A stretch of DNA of 12,435 nucleotides from an archaeon (GTDB lineage: Archaea; Nanobdellota; Nanobdellia; Woesearchaeales; GW2011-AR9), in the NCBI GenBank assembly GCA_023266155.1, contig JAHFRS010000017.1:1-12435 (forward strand), in the 5' to 3' direction. This document shows, piece by piece, positions 1-6,063 of this stretch. The position numbers and the translations under genes are program-made. Under the pieces are notes generated by a model. It made no database searches and was not told the origin of the DNA. It saw only the letters and a list, made by a program, of their open reading frames with translations. The number at the start of each line of letters is the position of its first letter. Positions within the stretch are counted from its first letter, which is position 1.

Positions 1-52
1 GTCCTTGTTTCTCTCTCTGTCTATCTTGTTTTGTTGTTGTCGTCTTTGGCAT
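1..52 (-). CDS. Possible start of a charged protein, cut by the window edge
   Basis: Directly downstream of the ATPase gene an ATG opens a frame that stays open to the window edge and reads MPKTTTTKQDRQRETR. An AAAGTGAT stretch four bases before the ATG could serve as a weak Shine-Dalgarno site, and the ATPase stop is only about 10 bases upstream, so it could be the next gene of that transcript. Only 17 codons are visible. The polar Thr/Arg/Gln composition says nothing about function, and low-complexity DNA here (CT-rich on the plus strand) could keep a frame open by chance. I do not recognise it. Confidence 0.3.
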   Translation of the reverse strand, partial: MPKTTTTKQDRQREKQG

Positions 53-62
53 TGAAATCACT

Positions 63-1277
63 TTACTTTTCCAGCACATATTTCCAAACCGGTTGAACAG
101 TTATTTTTTTCCCCTCTATTTCCAAGAGATCTTCCTGACCAAAGGTTAAAATCAATCCCTGCTCTAACTTAAACTTTTTCATTGCTGCCCCTAACCCCTT
201 AATCTCTCGGTCTCGGTTTTCAGCACTTAAATTAAAACAGACCTGAATCACTTGACTGATTTTATTTTTTTCTTTAATAATGAAGTCACATTCCTGCTCT
301 TCCCGAAAATAAAATATCTCGGAGTACTTTCTTCTTAAATGCAAGAAAACGCTATTTTCCAGCATTCGGCCTTTATCTTTGGAAAAAGACACTGAGTTTA
401 CATTGGAAAATCCGTTATCTATTGAATACACTTTTTTGGGATTGATTTGTTGTTCCTGGTAAGAATAGCTAAATTTAGAGATTGTAAACAACAAGTAAGA
501 ATCTTCAAAATAGGAGATGTAATCTATAGCAGTTTGAACCGATTTTATGGGGAACATCTTCTTGAGAGAATTGAAAGAAAATTCTTTTCCCACATTACTG
601 ACCAAATAAATTGCCAATTTTTTAAGAAGCGCCGAGTTTCTAATCCCAAACCGATTCACAATATCGCGCATGATCACATCATTTAACAGTTCATTTAAGA
701 CCGCAGGATTTTTTTCCCGCAAGAATTCAGGAAATCCTCCCTCAAACAAAAATTTTTCAAAAGAATTCTGAGACGCTTCCAACTTGAAGAACTTTAAAAA
801 TTCTCGGAAGGAAAAAGGGAACAGCAGAACATCCCGATGCCTTCCGGTGAGTTTTACACCCAATTCTCGGCTTAACAAAGAAGCATTTGATCCGGTTAGG
901 ACCACTTTTTCTTTTCTATCTATCAGGTACCGGACAAATATCTCCCATTGGCCAATATTTTGTATTTCATCAAAAAAGTAAATTCCTCCGGCGCCGTAAA
1001 CGGCTTTAAAGATTTTTTCCGCTTTATTAAAATCGGTTAATTCCCAGCCGACCAGTCGGGGGTCTTCTAAATTTAAGTAATAAAATACGCTTTGTTTTTT
1101 TAAAATCTGGCTGAGTAGTATACTTTTGCCACACCTTCTTATCCCTGAGATGATTACCGCAAAGCCGGTTCGTACTTCAATCTTGTTGAGCGTATCTCTT
1201 TCTACACCTTTCTCTACCTGAATAATCCAATCTCTTTGTGATGCAATGACTTCTTTTACCACTTCTTCCGTAAGCAT
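63..1277 (-). CDS. AAA ATPase with C-terminal DUF4143 nuclease-like domain
   Basis: Predicted ATP-hydrolysing protein of the large archaeal/bacterial AAA plus DUF4143 family. The biochemical role of this family is poorly known; members are often accessory and sometimes linked to toxin-antitoxin or mobile loci. Numbered from the ATG at 1277 (404 aa): Walker A GIRRCGKS at 45-52, Walker B IYFFDE at 99-104, a TGSN sensor-like motif at 128-131, a helical middle, and a C-terminal restriction-endonuclease-like part with ECDFII at 329-334 followed by VIQVCFN. The frame also extends to a TTG at 1322, but a TTTATAAA box at 1300-1307 lies 26-27 bases from the ATG at 1277. That matches the leaderless spacing of other genes here, so I chose 1277. 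Full length for the family, no frameshift. The gene is AT-rich and stands apart from the housekeeping genes. Confidence 0.85.
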   Translation of the reverse strand: MLTEEVVKEVIASQRDWIIQVEKGVERDTLNKIEVRTGFAVIISGIRRCGKSILLSQILKKQSVFYYLNLEDPRLVGWELTDFNKAEKIFKAVYGAGGIYFFDEIQNIGQWEIFVRYLIDRKEKVVLTGSNASLLSRELGVKLTGRHRDVLLFPFSFREFLKFFKLEASQNSFEKFLFEGGFPEFLREKNPAVLNELLNDVIMRDIVNRFGIRNSALLKKLAIYLVSNVGKEFSFNSLKKMFPIKSVQTAIDYISYFEDSYLLFTISKFSYSYQEQQINPKKVYSIDNGFSNVNSVSFSKDKGRMLENSVFLHLRRKYSEIFYFREEQECDFIIKEKNKISQVIQVCFNLSAENRDREIKGLGAAMKKFKLEQGLILTFGQEDLLEIEGKKITVQPVWKYVLEK

Positions 1278-1299
1278 CTCGTCACGGTAAACGTCGTTC

Positions 1300-1307
1300 T
1301 TTATAAA
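1300..1307 (-). promoter_or_regulatory. TATA box of the ATPase gene
   Basis: TTTATAAA centred 26-27 bases before the ATG at 1277, implying transcription starts at or very near the start codon (leaderless). The same ACATTTATA context occurs before sepF and before the membrane gene starting at 9888. Confidence 0.6.
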
Positions 1308-1311
1308 TGTT

Positions 1312-1349
1312 TCTATTAGCAATAGAAGATTTTATTTATCGCTAATAGA
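1312..1349. repeat. 9-bp inverted repeat upstream of the ATPase TATA box
   Basis: Arms TCTATTAGC at 1312-1320 and GCTAATAGA at 1341-1349 are perfect inverted copies separated by 20 bases of AT-rich sequence. The proximal arm begins a few bases upstream of the ATPase TATA box, where an activator or repressor dimer could bind. This is an inference from position only. Confidence 0.5.
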
Positions 1350-1413
1350 CAATTGTACCGGGAAATCTCTCGTTTTGACAAACAACTTTTATTTTACTTC
1401 TTGGCCTTGACAT
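1342..1413 (-). CDS. Possible 23-aa ORF with a strong ribosome binding site
   Basis: ATG at 1413 opens MSRPRSKIKVVCQNERFPGTIVY and ends at TAG 1342-1344, inside the distal arm of the inverted repeat at 1312-1349. It is preceded by GAGAGGTGAT (plus-strand positions 1418-1427), a near-ideal match to the 3' end of archaeal 16S rRNA, five bases from the ATG; this is the main reason to take it seriously. It may be a leader peptide, a tiny protein, or the surviving 5' end of a lost gene whose initiation region was preserved. I do not recognise the peptide. Confidence 0.3.
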   Translation of the reverse strand: MSRPRSKIKVVCQNERFPGTIVY

Positions 1414-1485
1414 ATCTATCACCTCTCAATACCCAGAAGTTGTTAGATCTTTTTTAATGAAACATATGGAGTGACCCCCATTTAC

Positions 1486-2232
1486 TTATCCTACAACTAT
1501 GTTTCTTACAACAGAAAACTGCTGATAAGTTTCAACTAGTTCCTTCGCCCTTAATAGTTTAATGAATCTCATTATTTTGGGGTTAGTTTTAAACATATGG
1601 TCTAAATCTGGTGAATCTAGTCTATACAGTGATGGACTTTCACTAGACCTTTGAATAGCTATATCAATTATTAACGGTGAACCAAAATTTGGTAGTAAGT
1701 ATATTATCTGCCCATTAGAGTCTAATCCTAAAGGAATTCCAACCCCATGATCAACTATTTGAGCATTTGAATAAGATTCTCTCTTCCCTTGGTTAGTAGC
1801 TTCTAGGACCCTATAACCAGAATTAGAAAATTGGGCAATAACTTGAAAACTTGGGTCTACAACTAATGGATTTTTTGCAACAATTGCTTCAATACCTGTT
1901 GGATGCCTTACATAATCCTGACCATTCATTAAATCGCGCTCACTTACAAGCAAAAAACAATGATGGTCTATTGGTTCTGTAAAGAATTGCGGGTCATTGC
2001 CTTTTACCCTTGTAACATAATATTTAGGGTATCTTCTTCGAATTTCGCGATAAGCTGTGTTCATCAATTCTCCACATGATCCACGAGTCGGATTAGTGTT
2101 AAATCGATAGAAAGGGTCTAATAAAACTTGACGTGTTGTTGAATTAAAACTAATCCTCATTCCATTATCTAATATGTTAAATTGCCCATATTCATATTTT
2201 GCAATCAAATCTCTAAGTCCATCAGTATTCAT
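1486..2232 (-). CDS. Orphan protein with transglutaminase/NAT-like Cys-His-Asp arrangement
   Basis: Unrecognised 248-aa protein (250 aa if the ATG at 2238 is used). Numbered from 2232, it has RGSCGELMN with Cys53, DHHCFLLV with His90/His91, and LVVDPSF with Asp126. Cys in a small-residue turn, then His in a hydrophobic strand, then Asp in a 'VDPSF' strand is the order and local flavour of the transglutaminase/arylamine N-acetyltransferase/papain-like thiol folds, so a cysteine protease, amidase or acyltransferase is possible. It has no signal peptide or membrane segment, so it is probably cytoplasmic. The C-terminal third carries no motif I know. Start choice: a TTTATAAA box at 2257-2264 lies about 28 bases from the ATG at 2232 but only 22 from the ATG at 2238, favouring a leaderless start at 2232. 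The gene is strongly AT-rich and isolated, as for acquired DNA. Confidence 0.6.
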   Translation of the reverse strand: MNTDGLRDLIAKYEYGQFNILDNGMRISFNSTTRQVLLDPFYRFNTNPTRGSCGELMNTAYREIRRRYPKYYVTRVKGNDPQFFTEPIDHHCFLLVSERDLMNGQDYVRHPTGIEAIVAKNPLVVDPSFQVIAQFSNSGYRVLEATNQGKRESYSNAQIVDHGVGIPLGLDSNGQIIYLLPNFGSPLIIDIAIQRSSESPSLYRLDSPDLDHMFKTNPKIMRFIKLLRAKELVETYQQFSVVRNIVVG

Positions 2233-2254
2233 TCTCATGTTAGGTTATCATCAC

Positions 2255-2264
2255 TATTTATAAA
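2255..2264 (-). promoter_or_regulatory. TATA box of the orphan thiol-enzyme-like gene
   Basis: TTTATAAATA read on the minus strand, 22-28 bases before the two candidate ATGs. A perfect 10-bp palindrome ACTATATAGT at 2282-2291 lies just upstream and could be an operator or an alternative TATA element. Confidence 0.55.
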
Positions 2265-2454
2265 CATTTCTAATAATTACCACTATATAGTAATTTCTAA
2301 ATTCCATTCATTTAATAGGATTGATGGATTGCCCTTTGGGCTTTAAAACAGCGTTCTCAAAAACTTTTCGGTTGAAATCTGCCAGAACTTACGTAACTGG
2401 CTGACTATTTAACAGCGCATACGTTAGACGAAATGCCGAAGTCCGCTTATTATT
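2265..2454. other. Non-coding gap between the orphan gene and the pyrF remnant
   Basis: I see no convincing gene. It contains the palindrome at 2282-2291, a small GCCC-TTT-GGGC hairpin near 2332-2342, and an imperfect inverted repeat with GCCAG/CTGGC arms around a central TTACGTAA (about 2380-2400). There is no tRNA and no clear C/D-box RNA. Confidence 0.4.
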
Positions 2455-2475
2455 AAAGAAATAAAAAAATAGGTG
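2455..2475 (-). terminator. T-rich terminator of the prs operon
   Basis: On the minus strand, immediately after the stop of the pyrF remnant and a GC-rich GGCGCCCC stretch, comes TATTTTTTTATTTCTTT. A T-rich run after the last gene is the usual intrinsic stop signal in archaea. Confidence 0.55.
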
Positions 2476-2483
2476 GGGCGCCT

Positions 2484-2816
2484 TTACAACTGGCTCGTGT
2501 GTTCCAAAGCAGCTTTCTTTATATCTTCTGCTTTGTAGATTCTTCTTCCAACGATTGCATGCCAGTTATTTCCTGCAACTTTTGTAGCATCGGAAATTGA
2601 GCCACCTTGTGCAACGAATCCGGGTGCATAAAATGTTGGAGAAACTCCTCTTTGCTCTAATGTTTTTCTAATTATTCCTATATCCTCTGGTCTATTTCCC
2701 GGAACAACAAAATCAGAAACCCCTAATTCAACAACCCTTGGTAAACCATAAGTTAGTCCTAATTCAAAACCAACTTTATATCCCCCAATAGCATCTTTAT
2801 ATGTCTTTTGAAACAA
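2484..2816 (-). pseudogene. pyrF: Broken orotidine-5'-phosphate decarboxylase (OMPDC)
   Basis: The 110-codon frame carries two recognisable pieces of OMP decarboxylase, the last enzyme of UMP synthesis, whose archaeal forms are about 210-230 aa. Residues 11-29 (GGYKVGFELGLTYGLPRVV) match the early KxG-EL segment of the barrel. Residues 31-105 match the end: a VVPG-RPEDI stretch, then APGFVAQGG and the phosphate-binding VGRRIYKAED. Missing are the first strand with its LDV-type start and about 100 central residues, including the catalytic D-x-K-x-x-D motif, so the product cannot be an active decarboxylase by the known mechanism. The only starts are TTG codons, at 2816 or just inside; an in-frame TGA lies near 2853. 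It begins five bases after the stop of the 43-aa gene, in line with prs, so it was probably once a working gene of a PRPP-to-UMP operon. A residual binding protein cannot be excluded. Confidence 0.75.
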
Positions 2817-2821
2817 GCTTC

Positions 2822-2953
2822 TTACCCCGTCTTCACCACACCTTCTTTTGTATATTTCTCATGCACGGGGTACATGCCGTCTTCTTCAATCTCCAGATCT
2901 TCCAGCTTCTTTTTTTTCTTTTTTCGCTTGAGAATTATATCTTCCGTACTCAT
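2822..2953 (-). CDS. 43-aa lysine-rich protein coupled to prs
   Basis: Small gene whose ATG overlaps the prs stop codon in an ATGA arrangement, with a GAGGAAGG Shine-Dalgarno site (plus-strand positions 2957-2964) inside the end of prs. That is a classic translational-coupling layout and the main evidence that it is real. The protein starts MSTEDIILKRKKKKKKLEDL, with a run of basic residues at 9-16 (KRKKKKKK), followed by an acidic LEIEED stretch and a C-terminal part EKYTKEGVVKTG. No membrane segment or cysteine motif. The basic tract could bind nucleic acid or polyphosphate-type ligands, but that is only inference; I do not recognise the family. The broken pyrF frame begins five bases downstream. 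Confidence 0.65.
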   Translation of the reverse strand: MSTEDIILKRKKKKKKLEDLEIEEDGMYPVHEKYTKEGVVKTG

Positions 2954-3831
2954 CGTTCCTTCCTCAATTCTGCCACCAGCAACGGTGTCACATCAATCTT
3001 ATTGGTCGCATGTTCAATGCAATTGGTAGAAATAATTTTTGTTACACCTGCTTTCTTGAGCTTGTCCATGGCATTCTCCACAAACAAGCCATGAACGGTA
3101 ATGGCAGTAATACTCTTTGCCCCCATTTTTTTTGCCTGCTTGGCCGCTTCTGCTACGGTATGCCCAGTAGAAATGATATCATCAACAATCACAACATTTT
3201 TTCCTTTGACGGGGATAGGCTTGACCATCTTCACTTGCACGTGTCTAGATGTAAAACGTTGTTTTATCAATACGGTAGCATGAACTTTAATGTGCTGGGC
3301 AATCTCATCTGCCCATTGATATGATTCTCCATCCGGGCCGATAATAATTTCATTGTGGCAATGTTTCTGGATATAGTCTGCAATCAGAAAATTAGCAGTG
3401 AGTTTGATAGCCGGGATAATAAAAATATCTTTCAGCGACTTGTAACGATGCAGGTGTGGATCAATAGTAATTATTTTATCTATACAATTATTCAGATGTT
3501 TGGCCATAATCCTGCTTGAGATTGCTTCCCCCGGATGGAAACGTGTATCCTGCCGCATGAAGGCTAAATAGGGTGCAATAAGAATCACTTTCTTTGCGCC
3601 CAAATCTTTGGCGGTCTCTGCGGCGAAGATGATATTCAAGAGTGATTCGTTAGAATGAGGTTGGAAAGACTGAACGATGATGACTGTTTTTCCGACAACA
3701 TCAAGGTTGTATTTCAGATAGCGATCTCCATCGGGGAAAGTAGAGATAGTCAATGGCGAATATTGAACTTTTAGAGCTTTGGCAAGCTGTTGTGCGATGG
3801 GCAGAGAATTGCCGCAGGTGGTGATAATCAT
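2950..3831 (-). CDS. prs: Ribose-phosphate pyrophosphokinase (PRPP synthetase)
   Basis: Makes PRPP from ribose-5-phosphate and ATP in the cytoplasm, feeding purine, pyrimidine and histidine/tryptophan synthesis. Numbered from the ATG at 3831 (293 aa, the usual archaeal length): N-terminal FPDGDRY at 32-38, the flexible ATP-binding loop FMRQDTRFHPGEAISSR at 91-107, the metal/ATP segment IDPHLHRY at 123-130, GPDGESY at 165-171, and the PRPP-binding loop VVIVDDIISTGHT at 213-225. All look intact. The frame stays open upstream to 3936, but that extension lies inside the palindromic element at 3846-4037 and has no family similarity. An AAAGAGG Shine-Dalgarno six bases before 3831 fixes the start. 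It overlaps the 43-aa gene by four bases. The inferred promoter (TATA 4065-4072) is now separated from the SD by the element, so the transcript should carry an unusually long, highly structured leader. Confidence 0.93.
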   Translation of the reverse strand: MIITTCGNSLPIAQQLAKALKVQYSPLTISTFPDGDRYLKYNLDVVGKTVIIVQSFQPHSNESLLNIIFAAETAKDLGAKKVILIAPYLAFMRQDTRFHPGEAISSRIMAKHLNNCIDKIITIDPHLHRYKSLKDIFIIPAIKLTANFLIADYIQKHCHNEIIIGPDGESYQWADEIAQHIKVHATVLIKQRFTSRHVQVKMVKPIPVKGKNVVIVDDIISTGHTVAEAAKQAKKMGAKSITAITVHGLFVENAMDKLKKAGVTKIISTNCIEHATNKIDVTPLLVAELRKER

Positions 3832-3838
3832 GGTATTA

Positions 3839-3845
3839 CCTCTTT
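3839..3845 (-). promoter_or_regulatory. Shine-Dalgarno site of prs, also the repeat flanking the inserted element
   Basis: AAAGAGG on the minus strand sits seven bases before the prs ATG and decides that start over the long upstream frame. Its complement CTCTTT (3840-3845) reappears at 4038-4043 on the far side of the element, so the SD core seems to have been duplicated by the insertion. Confidence 0.65.
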
Positions 3846-4037
3846 GGTAGTTGTTTAGCAGCATAATGCACAATGAAGCAACGACTTCATTGGCATCCCA
3901 GAAACGCGTCACGTTTCTGAGGAAGTCGAAATCCAATTCGATAATTCTATCGAGAGCGTAATCGGGGGTTGCCCCCTACGGGGAGATAGCTCTTTCGATT
4001 ATTACAACGAGGATTTCGAAGCTGCTAAACAAATACC
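3846..4037 (+). mobile_element. Palindromic MITE-like element, copy 1 (192 bp)
   Basis: Terminal inverted repeats of 17 bp (3846-3862 and 4021-4037) match at 16 of 17 positions and begin GGTA / end TACC. The element is flanked by perfect CTCTTT direct repeats at 3840-3845 and 4038-4043, as expected of a target-site duplication. Inside are a second 9-bp stem (3926-3934 with 4011-4019), two perfect 8-bp hairpins (3871-3892 and 3899-3919) and a G/C-rich core at 3964-3984 containing GGGGG-TTG-CCCCC. The core, second stem and termini recur in copy 2 at 6606-6737. It holds no credible ORF, so if mobile it would need a transposase supplied from elsewhere. It lies between the prs TATA box and the prs SD. 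A structured regulatory RNA is an alternative reading, but the two copies point opposite ways relative to their likely target genes. Confidence 0.7.
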
Positions 4038-4064
4038 CTCTTTACATAAAGTATTTTCTTTCCC

Positions 4065-4072
4065 TTTATAAA
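4065..4072 (-). promoter_or_regulatory. Likely TATA box of prs
   Basis: TTTATAAA. Removing the 192-bp element and one CTCTTT copy would put this box about 38 bases before the prs ATG, leaving a normal leader of about a dozen bases carrying the AAAGAGG site. With the element present the leader would be about 205-210 bases. Confidence 0.5.
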
Positions 4073-4085
4073 ATTAGTGAGAAAG

Positions 4086-4093
4086 TTTATATA
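4086..4093 (+). promoter_or_regulatory. TATA box of lysS (leaderless)
   Basis: TTTATATA centred 27-28 bases before the lysS ATG, with no Shine-Dalgarno sequence in between, indicating a leaderless mRNA. Confidence 0.7.
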
Positions 4094-4116
4094 ATTCCCC
4101 TTGCCTCACCAGCTAA

Positions 4117-5598
4117 ATGGCCAAAAAGATTGAATTGGATCAAGATAAGCTGCGTAAACTACAGGAATTGAAGCAGGCAGGCATAGACCCTTATCCTTAC
4201 AATTACGCCGTAACCCATCACGCTAGGGAGATACATGAAAAGTATGGTTCCTTAGCCTCAGCTGAGCACACTAAAGACAACGTCAGCGTCGCAGGCAGAA
4301 TCATGCTCCGTCGTGTGATGGGAAAAGCCAGCTTCTTCCATATCCAAGATCAGAGTGGACGGGTGCAAATCTATCTGCAAGAAGATAAGCTAGGAAAAGA
4401 AATCTATGATCTGCTCAGCAAAAAGACCGATACTGGCGATATTCTGGGTGTGCAAGGAACAATCTTCAAGACAAAAATGGGGGAAGTCACCATTGAAGTT
4501 ATAGCTGCTCAGCTGCTGTGCAAATCGTTATTGACGATGCCGGAAAAGTTTCATGGGCTTAAAGATGAGGAATTGCGTTATCGTCAGCGCTGGATGGATT
4601 TTTTCATGAATCCTGAAACGAAAGATGTTTTTGTCAAACGGGCAAAAATCTATCAGGCCATTCGTGAATTTCTCGATTGTCGCGGCTTTCTGGAGGTACG
4701 TACCCCTATTTTACAGACGCAGTATGGCGGCGCTAATGCCCGTCCATTTCTAACGAAGATTAATGCGTGGGACATGAAAATGTATTTACGCATTGCCTAT
4801 GAATTGGACCTGAAGCGGTTGATTGTCGGTGGTTTTGAAAAAGTCTATGACTTAAGCTCCTGCTTTCGCAATGAAGATGCTGACAGAACTCATAATCCTG
4901 AATTTGCGATGATGGAAATCCAATGGGCGTATGCCGATTATTATGATGCGATGAAATTGACTGAGGAATTATGGGAATATGTGGCAAAGAAAGTGCTGGG
5001 AACAACCGCTCTCAAGTATGGTGAGACCAAAATTGAGTTAAAAGCGCCGTGGAAAAGGTTGACCATGCAACAGGCCTTACAGGAACTTGCAAAAATTCCG
5101 GTAGATAAATTAACTGATGAAGATTTGCTGGAATTGATCCATAAACATCATATTGATTATCATGGCCATAATCGTGGTGAGATGATTGTCCAGCTATTTG
5201 AACAGCTGTGTGAGGCTAAACTGATCCAGCCGACACATATCATTGACCATCCTCAAGAGTCCTGCCCTCTGGCCAAGCCGCATCGACTTCATCCGGAATT
5301 GATTGAGCGGATTGAACCATTTATCAACGGCTGGGAAGTGGGCAATTGTTATTCGGAATTAACTGACCCTATTTTACAGCGTAAATTGCTTGAAGAACAG
5401 GCGATGAAAGGTCGTGGCGGCGACGAGGAAGCTCATCCCATGGATGAGGATTACCTCAACGCTTTAGAAATGGGTTTGCCGCCAAATTGCGGCATTGGCA
5501 TCGGTGTTGATCGGATGGTGATGCTCTTAACCGGGCAGCATTCTATCCGGGACGTGATCTTATTTCCGACGATGAAACCGTTGGAGGAGAAGAAATAA
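4117..5598 (+). CDS. lysS: Lysyl-tRNA synthetase, class II
   Basis: Charges tRNA-Lys with lysine using ATP in the cytoplasm. The 493-aa product is full length for the class II enzyme. It has an N-terminal helix, an OB-fold anticodon-binding domain at about 55-135 (VAGRIMLRRVMGKASFFHIQD), then the catalytic core: motif 1 around FLEVRTPIL at 191-199 with GGANARPF at 204-211, motif 2 CFRNEDADRTHNPEF at 249-263, lysine-pocket segments ESCPLAKPH (381-389) and NGWEVGNCYSELTDP (404-418), and motif 3 GIGVDRMVML at 461-470 with Arg466. Motif 2 is slightly unusual in reading YDLSSCFRNE and then MMEIQWAYADYY where bacterial enzymes usually have TMLEFYQAYADY. Many archaea instead use a class I LysRS, so the class II form is informative about lineage. 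Leaderless start set by the TATA box at 4086-4093. The 3' end faces the gene at 5606 with only seven bases between. Confidence 0.97.
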   Translation: MAKKIELDQDKLRKLQELKQAGIDPYPYNYAVTHHAREIHEKYGSLASAEHTKDNVSVAGRIMLRRVMGKASFFHIQDQSGRVQIYLQEDKLGKEIYDLLSKKTDTGDILGVQGTIFKTKMGEVTIEVIAAQLLCKSLLTMPEKFHGLKDEELRYRQRWMDFFMNPETKDVFVKRAKIYQAIREFLDCRGFLEVRTPILQTQYGGANARPFLTKINAWDMKMYLRIAYELDLKRLIVGGFEKVYDLSSCFRNEDADRTHNPEFAMMEIQWAYADYYDAMKLTEELWEYVAKKVLGTTALKYGETKIELKAPWKRLTMQQALQELAKIPVDKLTDEDLLELIHKHHIDYHGHNRGEMIVQLFEQLCEAKLIQPTHIIDHPQESCPLAKPHRLHPELIERIEPFINGWEVGNCYSELTDPILQRKLLEEQAMKGRGGDEEAHPMDEDYLNALEMGLPPNCGIGIGVDRMVMLLTGQHSIRDVILFPTMKPLEEKK

Positions 5599-5605
5599 TT
5601 ACTCG

Positions 5606-5971
5606 TTATAATATCAGTAAGCCAAACCGTTGTTCCTCTCGTTCTCCCTTCTGATAATATCCATAAAATAACTCAGTGGCAGAACCGGGATAGAATATTC
5701 TTCCTGATTCCTGGTGAACAAGATGAGCAGCTTGTAATAATCGTTCTTTTATTTCAGCTTGATCATCGGTTACATCTACATCCCTGATGCGAATGTGGCC
5801 GCTTTTCCCAAAATACAGTTCGATAAACGCTCTTTCTTTTTCATGTTTTAATTCACAGCGATAATTTAAATCCATTTGTTCGGCTAAAGCGAATTGCTTT
5901 CGCCAGTCAGAGTCACGGGCAAGAAGCTCTTCCAAATGTGATTTTAAAGAAATTTTGGGTCGTTTCACCAC
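5606..5971 (-). CDS. Unrecognised 121-aa soluble protein
   Basis: I do not recognise this protein. It is hydrophilic, with no membrane segment, signal peptide or cysteine motif. The N-terminus is basic (VKRPKISLKSHLEEL). The middle reads as alternating strands (ERAFIELYFGKSGHIRIRDVDV) followed by a helix (QAEIKERLLQAAHLVHQ) and a Gly/Tyr-rich tail (FYPGSATELFYGYYQKG), compatible with a small alpha/beta domain. It begins with tandem GTG codons (5971 and 5968). A CTTATACTT-type TATA element centred near 5996 lies 25-28 bases from them, so the mRNA is probably leaderless and GTG is a reasonable start. It is convergent with lysS (seven-base gap) and divergent from the coiled-coil gene at 6064, sharing a 92-base promoter region. 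Confidence 0.7.
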   Translation of the reverse strand: MVKRPKISLKSHLEELLARDSDWRKQFALAEQMDLNYRCELKHEKERAFIELYFGKSGHIRIRDVDVTDDQAEIKERLLQAAHLVHQESGRIFYPGSATELFYGYYQKGEREEQRFGLLIL

Positions 5972-6032
5972 ACAATATTATCCTAAGACTTCTTATACTT
6001 TATGGAATATCACTTTACAATACTCACAAACC

Positions 6033-6039
6033 TTTATTA
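6033..6039 (+). promoter_or_regulatory. Probable TATA box of the coiled-coil gene at 6064
   Basis: TTTATTA centred about 28 bases before the ATG at 6064 with no SD between, the same leaderless geometry as lysS. The box is a weak match, so this rests mainly on spacing. Confidence 0.45.
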
Positions 6040-6063
6040 GAATAACCCTATTTAATCTTTATT

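Noticed and set aside
447..981. Plus-strand open frames opposite the ATPase gene
   Set aside because: They are antisense shadows of a gene with clear Walker motifs, without SD or promoter signals.
1450..1485. Possible insertion-sequence end (GGGGGTCACTCC next to the orphan gene)
   Set aside because: No matching inverted copy, transposase or target duplication was found nearby.
2370..2425. Possible tRNA T-arm (GGTTGAAATC) or integron attC-like core (ATTTAAC...GTTAGAC)
   Set aside because: The T-arm stem does not pair and no acceptor stem exists. The attC-like boxes are only about 9 bases apart and lack the required folded inverted repeat.
3832..3936. N-terminal extension of PRPP synthetase from the upstream open frame
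   Set aside because: It lies in the palindromic element, has no similarity to the family, and the AAAGAGG SD plus normal family length point to the ATG at 3831.
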